Shown one piece after another: positions 1-7,411 of a DNA stretch of 19,069 bases. Below the pieces are notes generated by a model. That model made no database searches, had not been told where the DNA came from, and saw only the letters and a program-made list of their open reading frames with translations. Within the stretch, counting starts at the first letter, position 1. Every line of letters starts with the position of its first letter. The stretch spans positions 1 through 19,069 of the forward strand of contig JACMJP010000484.1 of assembly GCA_014380545.1 (NCBI GenBank). Direction: 5' to 3'. The stretch is from Chitinophagales bacterium. Lineage in GTDB: Bacteria > Bacteroidota > Bacteroidia > Chitinophagales > BACL12. Made by a program: the position numbers and the translations under genes.

Positions 1-1
1 A

Positions 2-358
2 AACCTCGGCGCTAAAGCGGGTATTGCAATTAATCCCGGTACACCATTAAATATTTTACATCCTTTATTTCCTTATATTGATCTTGTGTGTTTAATGAGT
101 GTGAATCCCGGTTTCGGCGGACAGCAATTTATTCGCACATCAATTGATAAAATTAAAAACCTCAAAAAATTATTGCTTGCTTCAAAACACAATGTATTAA
201 TTGAAATAGATGGTGGAGTGAAATTAGATAATGCACAACAGGTATTAGATGCAGGGGCCGATATATTAGTGAGTGGCAGTGGTATATTTCAGCATACTGA
301 TCCTTTAGCTGCAATACAAACATTAAAGTCACTGAAGCGCAATAATAAGGCTGCATAA
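2..358 (+). CDS. rpe: Ribulose-phosphate 3-epimerase, C-terminal part (5' end outside window)
   Basis: This enzyme interconverts D-ribulose 5-phosphate and D-xylulose 5-phosphate in the cytosolic pentose phosphate pathway. The reading frame is open from base 2, so about 118 C-terminal residues are visible and the gene begins upstream of the window. The family signature MSVNPGFGGQ, the catalytic flexible loop on the TIM barrel, lies around bases 95-124. The IEIDGGV segment with the second catalytic Asp is near 200-222, and the phosphate-binding segment VSGSGIF is near 270-290. The ATG inside the signature loop (base 95) and the one at base 86's vicinity are not real starts, because conserved sequence continues before them (NPGTP, then Y-I-D-L-V). 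The stop TAA is immediately followed by the ATG of the receptor gene, so the two are probably co-transcribed and translationally coupled. Identification is secure from the motifs. Confidence 0.95.
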   Translation, partial: NLGAKAGIAINPGTPLNILHPLFPYIDLVCLMSVNPGFGGQQFIRTSIDKIKNLKKLLLASKHNVLIEIDGGVKLDNAQQVLDAGADILVSGSGIFQHTDPLAAIQTLKSLKRNNKAA

Positions 359-2848
359 ATGTCGTTGAAGTTGAACATGTTTCGCTGGATATTTTTATTT
401 ATTCTTCTCTCCTGTTCATTTTTTGCTCAAACCCAAACTGCATTTGTTTATGGTATTGTTACAGATAATAAAAATAAACCGCTTGAAGATGTCCAAATAA
501 TTATTAATGGTGAAAATAGAGTAGCCACAACAACATTTAAAGATGGTAGTTATGGATTAAATGTTCCGATCAACGATACTGTTGTGTTAGTATTTAAAAG
601 AATTGATTTTAAAGATGCTATTAGAAAAATAAGATTAACAGAAGCAGATACATTCAAATTAAATGTTGGTTTAACAGAAAGTAATGAGTTGAATCCTGTT
701 GTAATTACTGAAACCAGGCGCAATGAAATTATTATGCAGATACCCATTGAAAAACTTGAATATATTCCTGATCCAACAGGCGATCCTTTAATTGCAATTT
801 TAAAAAGATATGTTGTAAGTAATAATGAATTGAGTTCCCAATATTCCGTTCGTGGCGGAAATTATGATGAGAATTTAGTGTATGTGAATGATTTTGAAAT
901 TTATCGCCCTTTATTAATAAGAAGTGGGCAACAGGAAGGTTTGCCTTTTCCAAATTATGATCTTATCAGTGATGTTGGTTTTTCTGCAGGCGGTTTTGAT
1001 GCCCAGTATGGTGATAAGTTATCCAGCGTTCTTGATATTCAATATAAAAAACCTAAAGATTTTGAAGCAGGTATAACTGCAAGTTTACTTGGTGCTTCTT
1101 TTTATTTTAATAATGGCAGCGACTCTGCAAGAGATTATTATTTATTTGGTGCACGATATAAAACAAACAAATATTTATTGAACGCCTTAAGTACGGAAGG
1201 GCAATATGAGCCGGTATTTTTTGATGTGCAGGGTTTATATGGAATTAATTTCAATAAAAAGTCAACACTGGAAATTCTGGGTAATTTCTCTTCCAATTCT
1301 TATAAATTTATTCCGCAATCTGCAGTTACTTCAACAGGTATTGTAAATTATGTAGTGCAGCTGCAGGTATTTTTTGAAGGACAGGAAGTTGATAAATATC
1401 TCACAGGTTTTGGCGGTGTTTCTTATCAGTATCGCCCGGATAAAAGAACAGGATATAAATTTCTTTTATCTACATATCGGTCATTAGAAGAAGAAACATT
1501 TGATGTGATAGGTGATTACTGGCTGGGATTAGTTGAAACAAATCTCGGCGATGAAAATTTTGGTGAAGCAAATCCGAATTATGGTTTAGGCGTAGGAACG
1601 TTTCAGAATTTTGCCAGAAATTATTTGGAGAGCACCGTTAGTAATATTGCGCATGAAGGGTATCATGAAGCAGGTGCACATTATATTCAGTGGGGAGCAC
1701 GGGCGCAATATGAATATATTAATGATCAGTTAAAAGAATGGGAGTTATTAGATAGCGCAGGATATTCTTTACCCTATACAGGTGAAGAAGTTTTAATGCA
1801 GGATGTTTTGCGCACCGAAATTACACTTGAATCGCAGCGCTATAATGCTTTTATTCAGGATTCATGGACACCGGGAAAAGATGAACGTTTTACATTAACG
1901 GGTGGTGTGCGTTCCAGCTATTGGACAATTAATAAAGAGATCACTGTTACACCAAGAATTCAGTTTGCATGGAAACCTGAATTAAAAAATAAAGACAGTC
2001 TTGAAAGAGATGTTGTTTTTAAAGCGGCTACTGGTTTATATTATCAGCCACCTTTTTATCGTGAATTAAGGAATAGTTCAGGAGAAATAAATAAAAATGT
2101 ACTATCGCAAAAATCTGCGCATGTATTAATTGGCGCTGATTATAATTTCATCGCATGGAATCGTGAATTTAAATTCGTTACAGAAATTTATTATAAATAT
2201 TTATGGGATATTGTTCCGTATGATGTGGAAAATGTGCGCATCACTTATTTTGGTGAAAATAAAGCAACAGGATATGCAACAGGAATTGACATGCGTTTGT
2301 TTGGTGAAATAGTGGATGATGCTGATTCATGGATATCATTATCTGTTTTAAGAACAAAAGAAGATATTGAAGGTGATTCCACATTTAATATTATTTATAA
2401 TACAGACAATTCAATTGATACACTTATTGCTGTAACGCAGGGATATATTCCAAGACCAACAGACCAATTAATTAATTTTGGAATGTTCTTCCAGGATTAT
2501 ATGCCGGGGAATAAAAATTTTAAAGTGAATTTAAGCTTTTTACTTGGTACAGGCTTACCGTTTGGTCCGCCTGGAAATCAATATTACCGCAATGCTGGGA
2601 GAGTACCACCTTACAGAAGAGTGGATATCGGTTTTTCTTATTTACTTCTAGGCAATGACAGGATAAGAAAAGATAATGTATTTAAACAGGTAGAAAGTAT
2701 GTGGGCAGGAATCGAGGTCTTTAATTTATTAGGTGTACAAAATACAATTTCTTATATCTGGGTAAAAGACATCAGCAATACACAATATGCATTTCCAAAT
2801 TTTCTTACAGACAGACGGCTGAATGTGAAGTTAGTTGTGAAAATATAA
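359..2848 (+). CDS. TonB-dependent receptor with carboxypeptidase-regulatory-like domain
   Basis: This is an 829-residue outer-membrane protein, probably an importer energised by TonB; the substrate is unknown. Residues about 1-26 form a signal peptide with a hydrophobic core (WIFLFILLSCSFF) and a likely cut near AQT. Residues about 28-115 match the CarboxypepD_reg-like beta-sandwich common at the N-terminus of Bacteroidota receptors (VYGIVTDNKNKPLEDVQI, then a DGSYGL motif). A plug domain follows at about 120-235, with YSVRGGNYDENLVYVND and GGFDAQYGDKLSSVLDI. The rest, rich in aromatic residues and alternating strands, is the beta-barrel. I see no clear TonB box and no SusD-type partner next to it, so it is not an obvious SusC glycan importer. 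The ATG directly follows the rpe stop with no spacer. A second Met at residue 7 is a possible alternative start that keeps the signal peptide. Confidence 0.88.
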   Translation: MSLKLNMFRWIFLFILLSCSFFAQTQTAFVYGIVTDNKNKPLEDVQIIINGENRVATTTFKDGSYGLNVPINDTVVLVFKRIDFKDAIRKIRLTEADTFKLNVGLTESNELNPVVITETRRNEIIMQIPIEKLEYIPDPTGDPLIAILKRYVVSNNELSSQYSVRGGNYDENLVYVNDFEIYRPLLIRSGQQEGLPFPNYDLISDVGFSAGGFDAQYGDKLSSVLDIQYKKPKDFEAGITASLLGASFYFNNGSDSARDYYLFGARYKTNKYLLNALSTEGQYEPVFFDVQGLYGINFNKKSTLEILGNFSSNSYKFIPQSAVTSTGIVNYVVQLQVFFEGQEVDKYLTGFGGVSYQYRPDKRTGYKFLLSTYRSLEEETFDVIGDYWLGLVETNLGDENFGEANPNYGLGVGTFQNFARNYLESTVSNIAHEGYHEAGAHYIQWGARAQYEYINDQLKEWELLDSAGYSLPYTGEEVLMQDVLRTEITLESQRYNAFIQDSWTPGKDERFTLTGGVRSSYWTINKEITVTPRIQFAWKPELKNKDSLERDVVFKAATGLYYQPPFYRELRNSSGEINKNVLSQKSAHVLIGADYNFIAWNREFKFVTEIYYKYLWDIVPYDVENVRITYFGENKATGYATGIDMRLFGEIVDDADSWISLSVLRTKEDIEGDSTFNIIYNTDNSIDTLIAVTQGYIPRPTDQLINFGMFFQDYMPGNKNFKVNLSFLLGTGLPFGPPGNQYYRNAGRVPPYRRVDIGFSYLLLGNDRIRKDNVFKQVESMWAGIEVFNLLGVQNTISYIWVKDISNTQYAFPNFLTDRRLNVKLVVKI

Positions 2849-2991
2849 GGCTAGAATTAAGAACTAAGAGCCAACAATTAAGACAATATAATGTTGAATA
2901 TGGAATAAGCAAGGGAAATAATAGATTTTGAGCTGGCTCTATTTTAGGGCCGGAGTGTATCGGAAGGATAAATATTTTTTACCTTTATTCC
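2849..2991 (+). other. Intergenic region between the receptor and SRPBCC genes
   Basis: No open frame of note. It holds a 7-bp inverted repeat, AGAGCCA at 2867-2873 and TGGCTCT at 2934-2940, followed by ATTTTAG. The roughly 60-base loop is too long for an ordinary intrinsic terminator. A candidate promoter element for the next gene sits at its end. Confidence 0.3.
2980..2987 (+). promoter_or_regulatory. Candidate -7 element (TACCTTTA) of the SRPBCC gene
   Basis: TACCTTTA matches the Bacteroidota -7 consensus TAnnTTTG at all but the last base. It ends four bases before the ATG at 2992, so a transcript starting a few bases downstream would be leaderless. No TTG-type -33 element is seen at the usual distance. 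Confidence 0.35.
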
Positions 2992-3429
2992 ATGGCAAAA
3001 AAAGAACTCCGCACAGAAATTCTCATTAATGCGCCTGCACAAAAAATCTGGGATATACTTACAGATTTTGCAGGATATTCAAAATGGAATCCTTTTATAA
3101 AATCAATTGAAGGTAAACTTGCTGTCGGAAATAAAATAAATGCAAGGATGGAACCGCCGGGCGCAAAAGGTATGACCTTTAAACCAAAAATTCTTACACT
3201 TGAAAAAAATAAACAATTCAGTTGGCTTGGCAATTTAATAATGCCGGGCTTATTTGATGGTGAACATATATTTGAATTGGTTGATAACGGAAATAACACA
3301 ACCACTTTTATTCAAAGAGAAAAATTCTCAGGCATTCTTGTCCCGCTATTTAAAAAAATGCTGGATGTAAATACAAAACAGGGATTTGAAATGATGAATG
3401 AGAAGTTGAAGGAGTTGGCGGAAAAATAA
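2992..3429 (+). CDS. SRPBCC (START/Bet v 1-like) domain protein
   Basis: This is a 145-residue cytosolic protein with the helix-grip fold that binds hydrophobic ligands in a cavity; the ligand is unknown. The start is typical of the polyketide-cyclase-2 branch: EILINAPAQKIWDILTDFA followed by YSKWNPFI. The central strands run through GMTFKPKILTLEKNKQFSW, and the long C-terminal helix is formed by residues about 120-143. No signal peptide is present, and the length is normal for single-domain members. The ATG at 2992 is the only good start: it lies directly before the conserved first strand. The gene is followed after 25 bases by an interrupted gene on the same strand, so the two may share a transcript. 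The fold assignment is firm; the function is not predictable from sequence. Confidence 0.85.
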   Translation: MAKKELRTEILINAPAQKIWDILTDFAGYSKWNPFIKSIEGKLAVGNKINARMEPPGAKGMTFKPKILTLEKNKQFSWLGNLIMPGLFDGEHIFELVDNGNNTTTFIQREKFSGILVPLFKKMLDVNTKQGFEMMNEKLKELAEK

Positions 3430-3454
3430 ATTAGAAGAAATCAATAATTATGGT

Positions 3455-3976
3455 ATGAAAAATTTGAAATTGATGCTTGGCCAGCAATTAACATGGACTT
3501 TTACAAACGGAAAGATCCTTCTCAAAAGTAATGATGAATCTCTGCTTAAACTTAAAGAAGAGAAACGCAGAAAAGCTTCATTTGAATTTGACGGAAAAGA
3601 ATACATGATCCGCAATGAAGGTTTTTGGAACCCGAGAACTATAATTGAAAAGGAAGGCAAACAAATTCTGGTACTAAAAAGACATTTTCTCTGAAGCAAA
3701 GGAACCATCGAATTTGAAAAAGGAAATTCTTATATATGTAAAGTTAGAAATGCCCCACTGGTAAAACTCTCCTTTTACAATGCTCAGGAAAAAGAAATTT
3801 TGAATTATAAATTAGATGCAAGGCTAAAACCTAAAACAATCTTAACCATAATTAACAAGTCTATTAACGAGATGGAATTACTCATGCTCATTATTTTAGG
3901 TTGTTATTCATTTAAAGGTATTGTAAAGGAAAATGATGACTCAAACTTTATTACAATGGTTGCGGCAGGCGCTTAA
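3455..3976 (+). pseudogene. Unrecognised small protein interrupted by an in-frame TGA
   Basis: The frame from ATG 3455 runs for 79 codons to TGA at 3692-3694, then stays open in the same frame for 93 more codons to TAA at 3974-3976. The downstream part looks like protein rather than noise: it begins SKGTIEFEKGNSYICKV, resembles the beta-rich style of the first half (ASFEFDGKEYMIRNEGFW), and ends with a hydrophobic stretch, MELLMLIILGCYSF, near residues 143-156. An intact product would have about 173 residues. The first half is rich in short strands and is reminiscent of tubby/LURP-one-like barrels, but I cannot assign a family. One base change explains the stop; a Gly codon GGA becoming TGA fits the local residues (HFL-x-SKG). 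It could be a real nonsense mutation, a sequencing error or readthrough. TGA is a normal stop elsewhere in the window. Confidence 0.7.
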
Positions 3977-4034
3977 TGATGAAATGTTGTATGACAAGTT
4001 GAGGTAGTTGGAACGTAATTCCGGTGTATATGGC

Positions 4035-4042
4035 TAACTTTG
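4035..4042 (+). promoter_or_regulatory. -7 element (TAACTTTG) before the T9SS gene
   Basis: TAACTTTG is an exact match to TAnnTTTG. A TTG at 4008-4010 lies 24 bases upstream, slightly longer than the usual spacing. It would place the transcription start near 4047, about 60 bases before the preferred ATG at 4111. Confidence 0.45.
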
Positions 4043-4110
4043 GTTTAGTGAAAATTTCATTTTTAAATATCTTATTTTAGATGTTTATATTTTCTGTTAA
4101 ACACAATACT

Positions 4111-4722
4111 ATGAATACCTCTATAAAGTCTTCAACTATTTTCTTGATTCTTTTATTACAGCTTGAAATAAAAGCGCATAATTATAATACACCTGTATCA
4201 GCATACAGACATTTGCATGAAGTAAATAAACGATGGTCAAATCATATTAACGATGTACCCAAGTATAATATAGTTTTTTTATCAGACATAGATCACATAC
4301 AGTATCATTTGTTGAATGTGGAAAATATATTGCGAAAAGATTCGCCAAAAGGTATTTCTGCAGAAATATTAAAAAATCGTTTATTACTGCTTGATGAGCT
4401 ACATAATTATGCATTAAATAAAATATTTCCCACCAACTTATACCACTCATATCGTCAGCCATATTTTATAGATGATTACGGTGTGTACTGTGCGGTAGGG
4501 TATTTAATTTCTGTTTCAGGTCATGATGAACTTGCCCGGCAAATTCGCAATCAAAATAATTACGATTACATTCAGAATATAAAAAATGAACTGTTGCAAA
4601 GCTGGGTGAGGAAATATGGTTTTTCTGTTGATGAATTAGCATGGATACAACCAACTTATGCTCCAACTACTATATTCGAACCATTACAATATGGTACAAC
4701 AGGTCCTGTAGATTTATTGTAA
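4111..4722 (+). CDS. 5' fragment: conserved N-terminal domain of the T9SS protein
   Basis: This fragment is 203 residues as written. The frame is open from an ATG at 4081, but 4111 is preferred because the signal peptide (NTSIKSSTIFLILLLQL) starts there. Residues about 119-131 read FIDDYGVYCAVGYL, and the domain ends with SVDELAWIQPTY near 173-184. I recall similar sequences as the N-terminal part of exported Bacteroidota proteins of unknown function. Two Cys-like positions are not obvious; only one Cys stands in the conserved stretch. The natural domain end just before the stop means this fragment might fold even if truncated. Confidence 0.7.
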   Translation: MNTSIKSSTIFLILLLQLEIKAHNYNTPVSAYRHLHEVNKRWSNHINDVPKYNIVFLSDIDHIQYHLLNVENILRKDSPKGISAEILKNRLLLLDELHNYALNKIFPTNLYHSYRQPYFIDDYGVYCAVGYLISVSGHDELARQIRNQNNYDYIQNIKNELLQSWVRKYGFSVDELAWIQPTYAPTTIFEPLQYGTTGPVDLL

Positions 4723-5973
4723 GCTGATCACTATTATGGAAGAAATGTATTTGCAGGAAGTTTTGATACTGTGAATAATTTCCCATGTAAAAATATAGCC
4801 TATTATAAAGCCGGAGAATTCTATTGCTTTGATGAAGGATTAACAGGCGCTATACATGATGTTTATAATATTGATGGAGAAATTCATGTAGCGGGACATC
4901 TTGAGCACAATGATAATATTTATCCGCTCGCAAGATTTGAGGGAACAACATGGAGTTATACAACAATACCAGGAAGAGAAGATGCAACGGGTACAATTGT
5001 TTTAACAGGTGGATTAGATCATTCAAAAGAAGTTGCAATAAATCATGCTTCTATTCCCGGCAAGCAGGAACTTTGGTACAAGATGGATGATGGTTCATGG
5101 CAAAAACAAATAACAGTCAATGGAGTTATTCTGGCTGCGGGGGCTAGTTCCTATGGAAGTATTTATGCCGGACATTTTGATTCAGTTACTATTCACAGAG
5201 ATGGTTTTGAAGATTCTGTGATAATTGCAAATAATGTAGTAATAAGGGAAAATTATCCCGACAATTATTATTCTATCGGTCAAGAAATAAGTGATACAGT
5301 ACTTGTAATAAAAGCAATAGGCAGTGCAATTTATTTTGGTGGAATATGTTCTAGTGAAGCAGCTAAAAGTAATGTTTGTTTAACCCGTTATCTCGGTGAA
5401 ACATTACAGCCTCTCATTATTAGTGATACCTTTATTGGATCAACAACAAACTCTATTCATGCTATTGAATTATATAATGAAACTGATTTAATATTGTCCG
5501 GTGAGTTTGAAATGTCCGAATATTTTGGAACCTACGGGAGCAATTTGGCAACTTATGACTTAGTATATAACAGCATAAACGCAATAGGCGATTTTAATAA
5601 GAAGGTAACAGGCTTGGCAGAATTACTTGACGGATGGTATATAGGGGGACATTTTACAATAAATAATACTTCATTGGAAACATTACCACATTTAGCAAAA
5701 ATTGTTTCTTCAGATTTTATTAGTGAAATAAGTAATGATGATTTGCTTATTTATCCAAACCCCACAGACAATATTTTGAATATTAACATGAAATATAATT
5801 CTAATATTGAAAAACTATATATAGTTGATTTAATGGGAAGAAATTTAATTCAACTGAATAATTATACTCAACCGTTAAGCATTGATATTTCGGGTCTTGC
5901 AAATGGATTATACATTCTTGTTATTGAATCATCAGATAAAGAAAAGTTTTATAAATCTTTTGAGGTGAATTGA
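4723..5973 (+). CDS. 3' fragment: propeller-like repeats plus T9SS type A sorting domain
   Basis: There is no credible start for this half. The first in-frame start-like codon is a GTG at 4771 inside conserved-looking sequence, with no purine-rich site before it and no signal peptide. It is therefore best read as the downstream part of the gene starting at 4111. Strand-turn repeats such as EIHVAGHLEHND, SIYAGHFDSV, IYFGGICSSE and WYIGGHFTINN recur. The C-terminal 78 or so residues are a textbook sorting domain: YPNPTDNILNI, then LYIVDLMGRNL, LSIDISGLANGLYIL and a final lysine-rich strand, KFYKSFEVN. The sorting domain would be removed on export and the product attached to or released from the cell surface. 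Confidence 0.72.
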   Translation, partial: ADHYYGRNVFAGSFDTVNNFPCKNIAYYKAGEFYCFDEGLTGAIHDVYNIDGEIHVAGHLEHNDNIYPLARFEGTTWSYTTIPGREDATGTIVLTGGLDHSKEVAINHASIPGKQELWYKMDDGSWQKQITVNGVILAAGASSYGSIYAGHFDSVTIHRDGFEDSVIIANNVVIRENYPDNYYSIGQEISDTVLVIKAIGSAIYFGGICSSEAAKSNVCLTRYLGETLQPLIISDTFIGSTTNSIHAIELYNETDLILSGEFEMSEYFGTYGSNLATYDLVYNSINAIGDFNKKVTGLAELLDGWYIGGHFTINNTSLETLPHLAKIVSSDFISEISNDDLLIYPNPTDNILNINMKYNSNIEKLYIVDLMGRNLIQLNNYTQPLSIDISGLANGLYILVIESSDKEKFYKSFEVN

Positions 5974-5987
5974 ATTACCTTCACCCC

Positions 5988-6437
5988 ATGCAATTGACCC
6001 CAACATATCGTATAGCAACAATTGAGGATATTAAGGAACTGCATGTAATAAGAATGTCCGTGAAAGAAAATGTTTTGAGTAATTCATTACTTGTAACAGA
6101 AAAAGATTATATACCTTTTTTAATTGAACATGGAAAAGGATGGCTTTGCGAAATAAAAAATGAAATATTAGGATTCGCAATTATTGATATAAGAGAGAAT
6201 AATATCTGGGCATTATTTATTAAACCCGGTTATGAAAAAATGGGTATTGGCAAAACACTTCATGATAAAATGCTTAAATGGTTTTTTACAGCACATAAAA
6301 ATACACTTTGGTTAACCACAGCTCCGGGAACAAGAGCAGAGCATTTTTATAGAGCAGCGGGTTGGAAAGAAACACATCGTAAACAAAACGGCGAAATACA
6401 TTTTGAAATGACGTACGGGGAATGGAGTAAAAAGTAA
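5988..6437 (+). CDS. GNAT-family N-acetyltransferase
   Basis: This is a 149-residue cytosolic acetyltransferase of the GCN5-related fold, transferring acetyl from acetyl-CoA to an unidentified amine. Residues 9-30 (IATIEDIKELHVIRMSVKEN) are the first strand and helices. The central strands are WLCEIKNEILGFAII and NNIWALFIKP. The acetyl-CoA pyrophosphate loop, KPGYEKMGIGKTL, is at residues 79-91 and fits the Q/R-x-x-G-x-G/A pattern. The C-terminal part, HFYRAAGWKE, is the usual FYxxxGF-like segment. The frame is also open from a TTG at 5970 that overlaps the preceding stop, but ATG 5988 is preferred because the family-like sequence begins at YRIAT. The gene ends five bases from the end of the convergent gene at 6443, with no room for a separate terminator. 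Confidence 0.88.
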   Translation: MQLTPTYRIATIEDIKELHVIRMSVKENVLSNSLLVTEKDYIPFLIEHGKGWLCEIKNEILGFAIIDIRENNIWALFIKPGYEKMGIGKTLHDKMLKWFFTAHKNTLWLTTAPGTRAEHFYRAAGWKETHRKQNGEIHFEMTYGEWSKK

Positions 6438-6442
6438 TAAAA

Positions 6443-6739
6443 TTAATTCAATGATATTTGTGCAAAAGACCTTTGTGGGGAATTATGAAATAATAAAGGA
6501 AAAATTTCACAATCCATGAATTGTATCAGCGGAAATTTAGATAGCAGGTCAATAACATCCTCTTCTGAATCTGCCTGCATTACCATCCAAAGTTTCTTTC
6601 TGTCCATACTCACACTGTAATTAATTATTTTCCCTTCAAACATCATGTCATTAACAACCGCCCGCTGACTGGGTATCAGTTGCATAAATGCATCACTGTG
6701 CGGGTTATGTAGGTTACAGTCGATAACAAATTCAGCCAT
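6443..6739 (-). CDS. Small muconolactone-isomerase-like (dimeric ferredoxin-fold) protein
   Basis: This is a 98-residue cytosolic protein. The strand-helix-strand layout fits the dimeric alpha/beta-barrel fold: a first strand EFVIDCNL, a helix AFMQLIPSQRAVVNDMM, then strands IINYSVSMDRKKLWMVMQAD and a second helix DVIDLLSKFPLI. It ends MDCEIFPLLF and resembles muconolactone delta-isomerase-like domains found as stand-alone proteins in Bacteroidota. A catabolic role is unlikely because no muconate or ketoadipate gene is nearby; the function is unknown. The frame is open to a TTG at 6757, but ATG at 6737-6739 is preferred because the fold starts directly there. It lies downstream of the sixA-like gene on the same strand, with 79 bases between them, and may be co-transcribed or have its own promoter. 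Confidence 0.7.
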   Translation of the reverse strand: MAEFVIDCNLHNPHSDAFMQLIPSQRAVVNDMMFEGKIINYSVSMDRKKLWMVMQADSEEDVIDLLSKFPLIQFMDCEIFPLLFHNSPQRSFAQISLN

Positions 6740-6818
6740 TGTAAAAAGTTCTTTCAAAAATTACGTTCTTAAAACTATAAACGCTCAAAATTTCTAATTG
6801 GTTGTAAACAAAAAAAGT

Positions 6819-7313
6819 TCACCTGTACTTTTTCGGATATTCAAAAAACTTTAATTTCCCTTTTGTTAACTCAACAAGTTGCCAGCTTTCCGAATCAAAC
6901 TCTACAGCAACTATTCCGCAAGTAGGCATCATCTCCGTAAAAGTTTTTGTAAAAGCATGGGCAAGATTTGAAAACGTAGGGTTATGCCCGAAAATAAATA
7001 AATTGTCATGCTGCATTCCTTTTTCCCGTATCACATTTACAATTTCAGGAATTTCTTTAAAATACAGGTCTGCATGCAGAATTATCTTATTTTTATCAAA
7101 CCCAATAATATCGCAAATAATTCTTGCAGTAGTTAATGCCCGCAATGCCGGGCTGGTAATTACAGCACCGGGATAAATATCGTGTTCATGTAACCAATTA
7201 CCCACAATAGCGGCATCATTTATTCCTCTCTCTGTAAGGGGTCTCTCAAGGTCATGCAAGGCATCATATTCCCAGCTCGATTTTGCATGACGTATTATAT
7301 ATAACGTTTTCAT
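6819..7313 (-). CDS. SixA-like phosphohistidine phosphatase (histidine phosphatase superfamily)
   Basis: This is a 164-residue cytosolic protein of the branch-2-like short histidine phosphatases related to SixA, which removes phosphate from phosphohistidine in E. coli; the partner here is unknown. The catalytic motif LYIIRHAKSSW contains the nucleophilic His9 and Arg8. Other family marks are the LERPLTERG segment (residues 22-30), SPALRALTTA with Arg58 (54-63), and the second catalytic His110 in IFGHNPTF. The length is normal for SixA (about 160). ATG 7311-7313 is the natural start, directly before the first strand. No two-component phosphorelay sits beside it; the only response regulator in the window is 7.5 kb away. 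An exact -7 element lies about 20 bases upstream. Confidence 0.88.
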   Translation of the reverse strand: MKTLYIIRHAKSSWEYDALHDLERPLTERGINDAAIVGNWLHEHDIYPGAVITSPALRALTTARIICDIIGFDKNKIILHADLYFKEIPEIVNVIREKGMQHDNLFIFGHNPTFSNLAHAFTKTFTEMMPTCGIVAVEFDSESWQLVELTKGKLKFFEYPKKYR

Positions 7314-7318
7314 CTTAT

Positions 7319-7326
7319 TATTTTTG
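7319..7326 (+). promoter_or_regulatory. -7 element (TATTTTTG, plus strand), candidate promoter of rnr
   Basis: TATTTTTG followed by CGCCA closely matches the tgt promoter (12458-12470) and the tRNA-Cys promoter (18998-19010), both TATTTTTG plus CACCA. Transcription would start near 7331, giving rnr a leader of roughly 70-130 bases depending on the start codon. The element overlaps the 5' end of the opposite transcript. Confidence 0.45.
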
Positions 7327-7333
7327 CGCCAAT

Positions 7334-7341
7334 CAAAAATA
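7334..7341 (-). promoter_or_regulatory. -7 element (TATTTTTG, minus strand) of the sixA-like gene
   Basis: Read on the minus strand, this is TATTTTTG, an exact TAnnTTTG match, ending 20 bases before the ATG at 7313. It is one arm of an inverted repeat with the plus-strand element at 7319-7326. No good -33 TTG is seen. Confidence 0.5.
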
Positions 7342-7411
7342 TTTTACAAAAATTACTATTGGAAATTATTTATACACATAAGCATTAACAAATTGTGAAC
7401 AAATGAGTTTA

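Larger units (their letters stand above)
4111..5973 (+). pseudogene. T9SS-secreted beta-propeller-like protein, interrupted by an in-frame TAA
   Basis: A single frame runs from ATG 4111 to TGA 5971-5973 (620 codons before the stop) and is broken only by TAA at 4720-4722, codon 204. Sequence directly after the stop (ADHYYGRNVFAGSFDTVNN) is in frame and continuous in character with what follows. The parts in order are a signal peptide (residues about 1-23), a conserved N-terminal domain (about 27-190), a repeat-rich region with VAG/IYxGG-type strands suggesting a Kelch-like beta-propeller (about 205-530), and a T9SS type A sorting domain (about 543-620). The intact protein would be secreted across the outer membrane by T9SS. 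As written, the N-terminal fragment would be exported to the periplasm without a sorting signal. A CAA-to-TAA change or a sequencing error is the simplest cause. Confidence 0.75.

Noticed and set aside
2867..2940. AGAGCCA/TGGCTCT inverted repeat as a terminator of the receptor gene
   Set aside because: The loop of about 60 bases is too long, and the following tract is short.
3692..3694. In-frame TGA as selenocysteine or as a reassigned Gly codon
   Set aside because: No selenocysteine insertion stem-loop is apparent after it, and TGA ends dnaB, the sixA-like gene and the T9SS gene at their natural C-termini.
7370..7378. TTATACACA, an exact match to a DnaA box
   Set aside because: It is a single copy. 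A lone nine-base match in AT-rich sequence is expected by chance, and no cluster or origin-type gene order is present. The same holds for the weak match near 17150.
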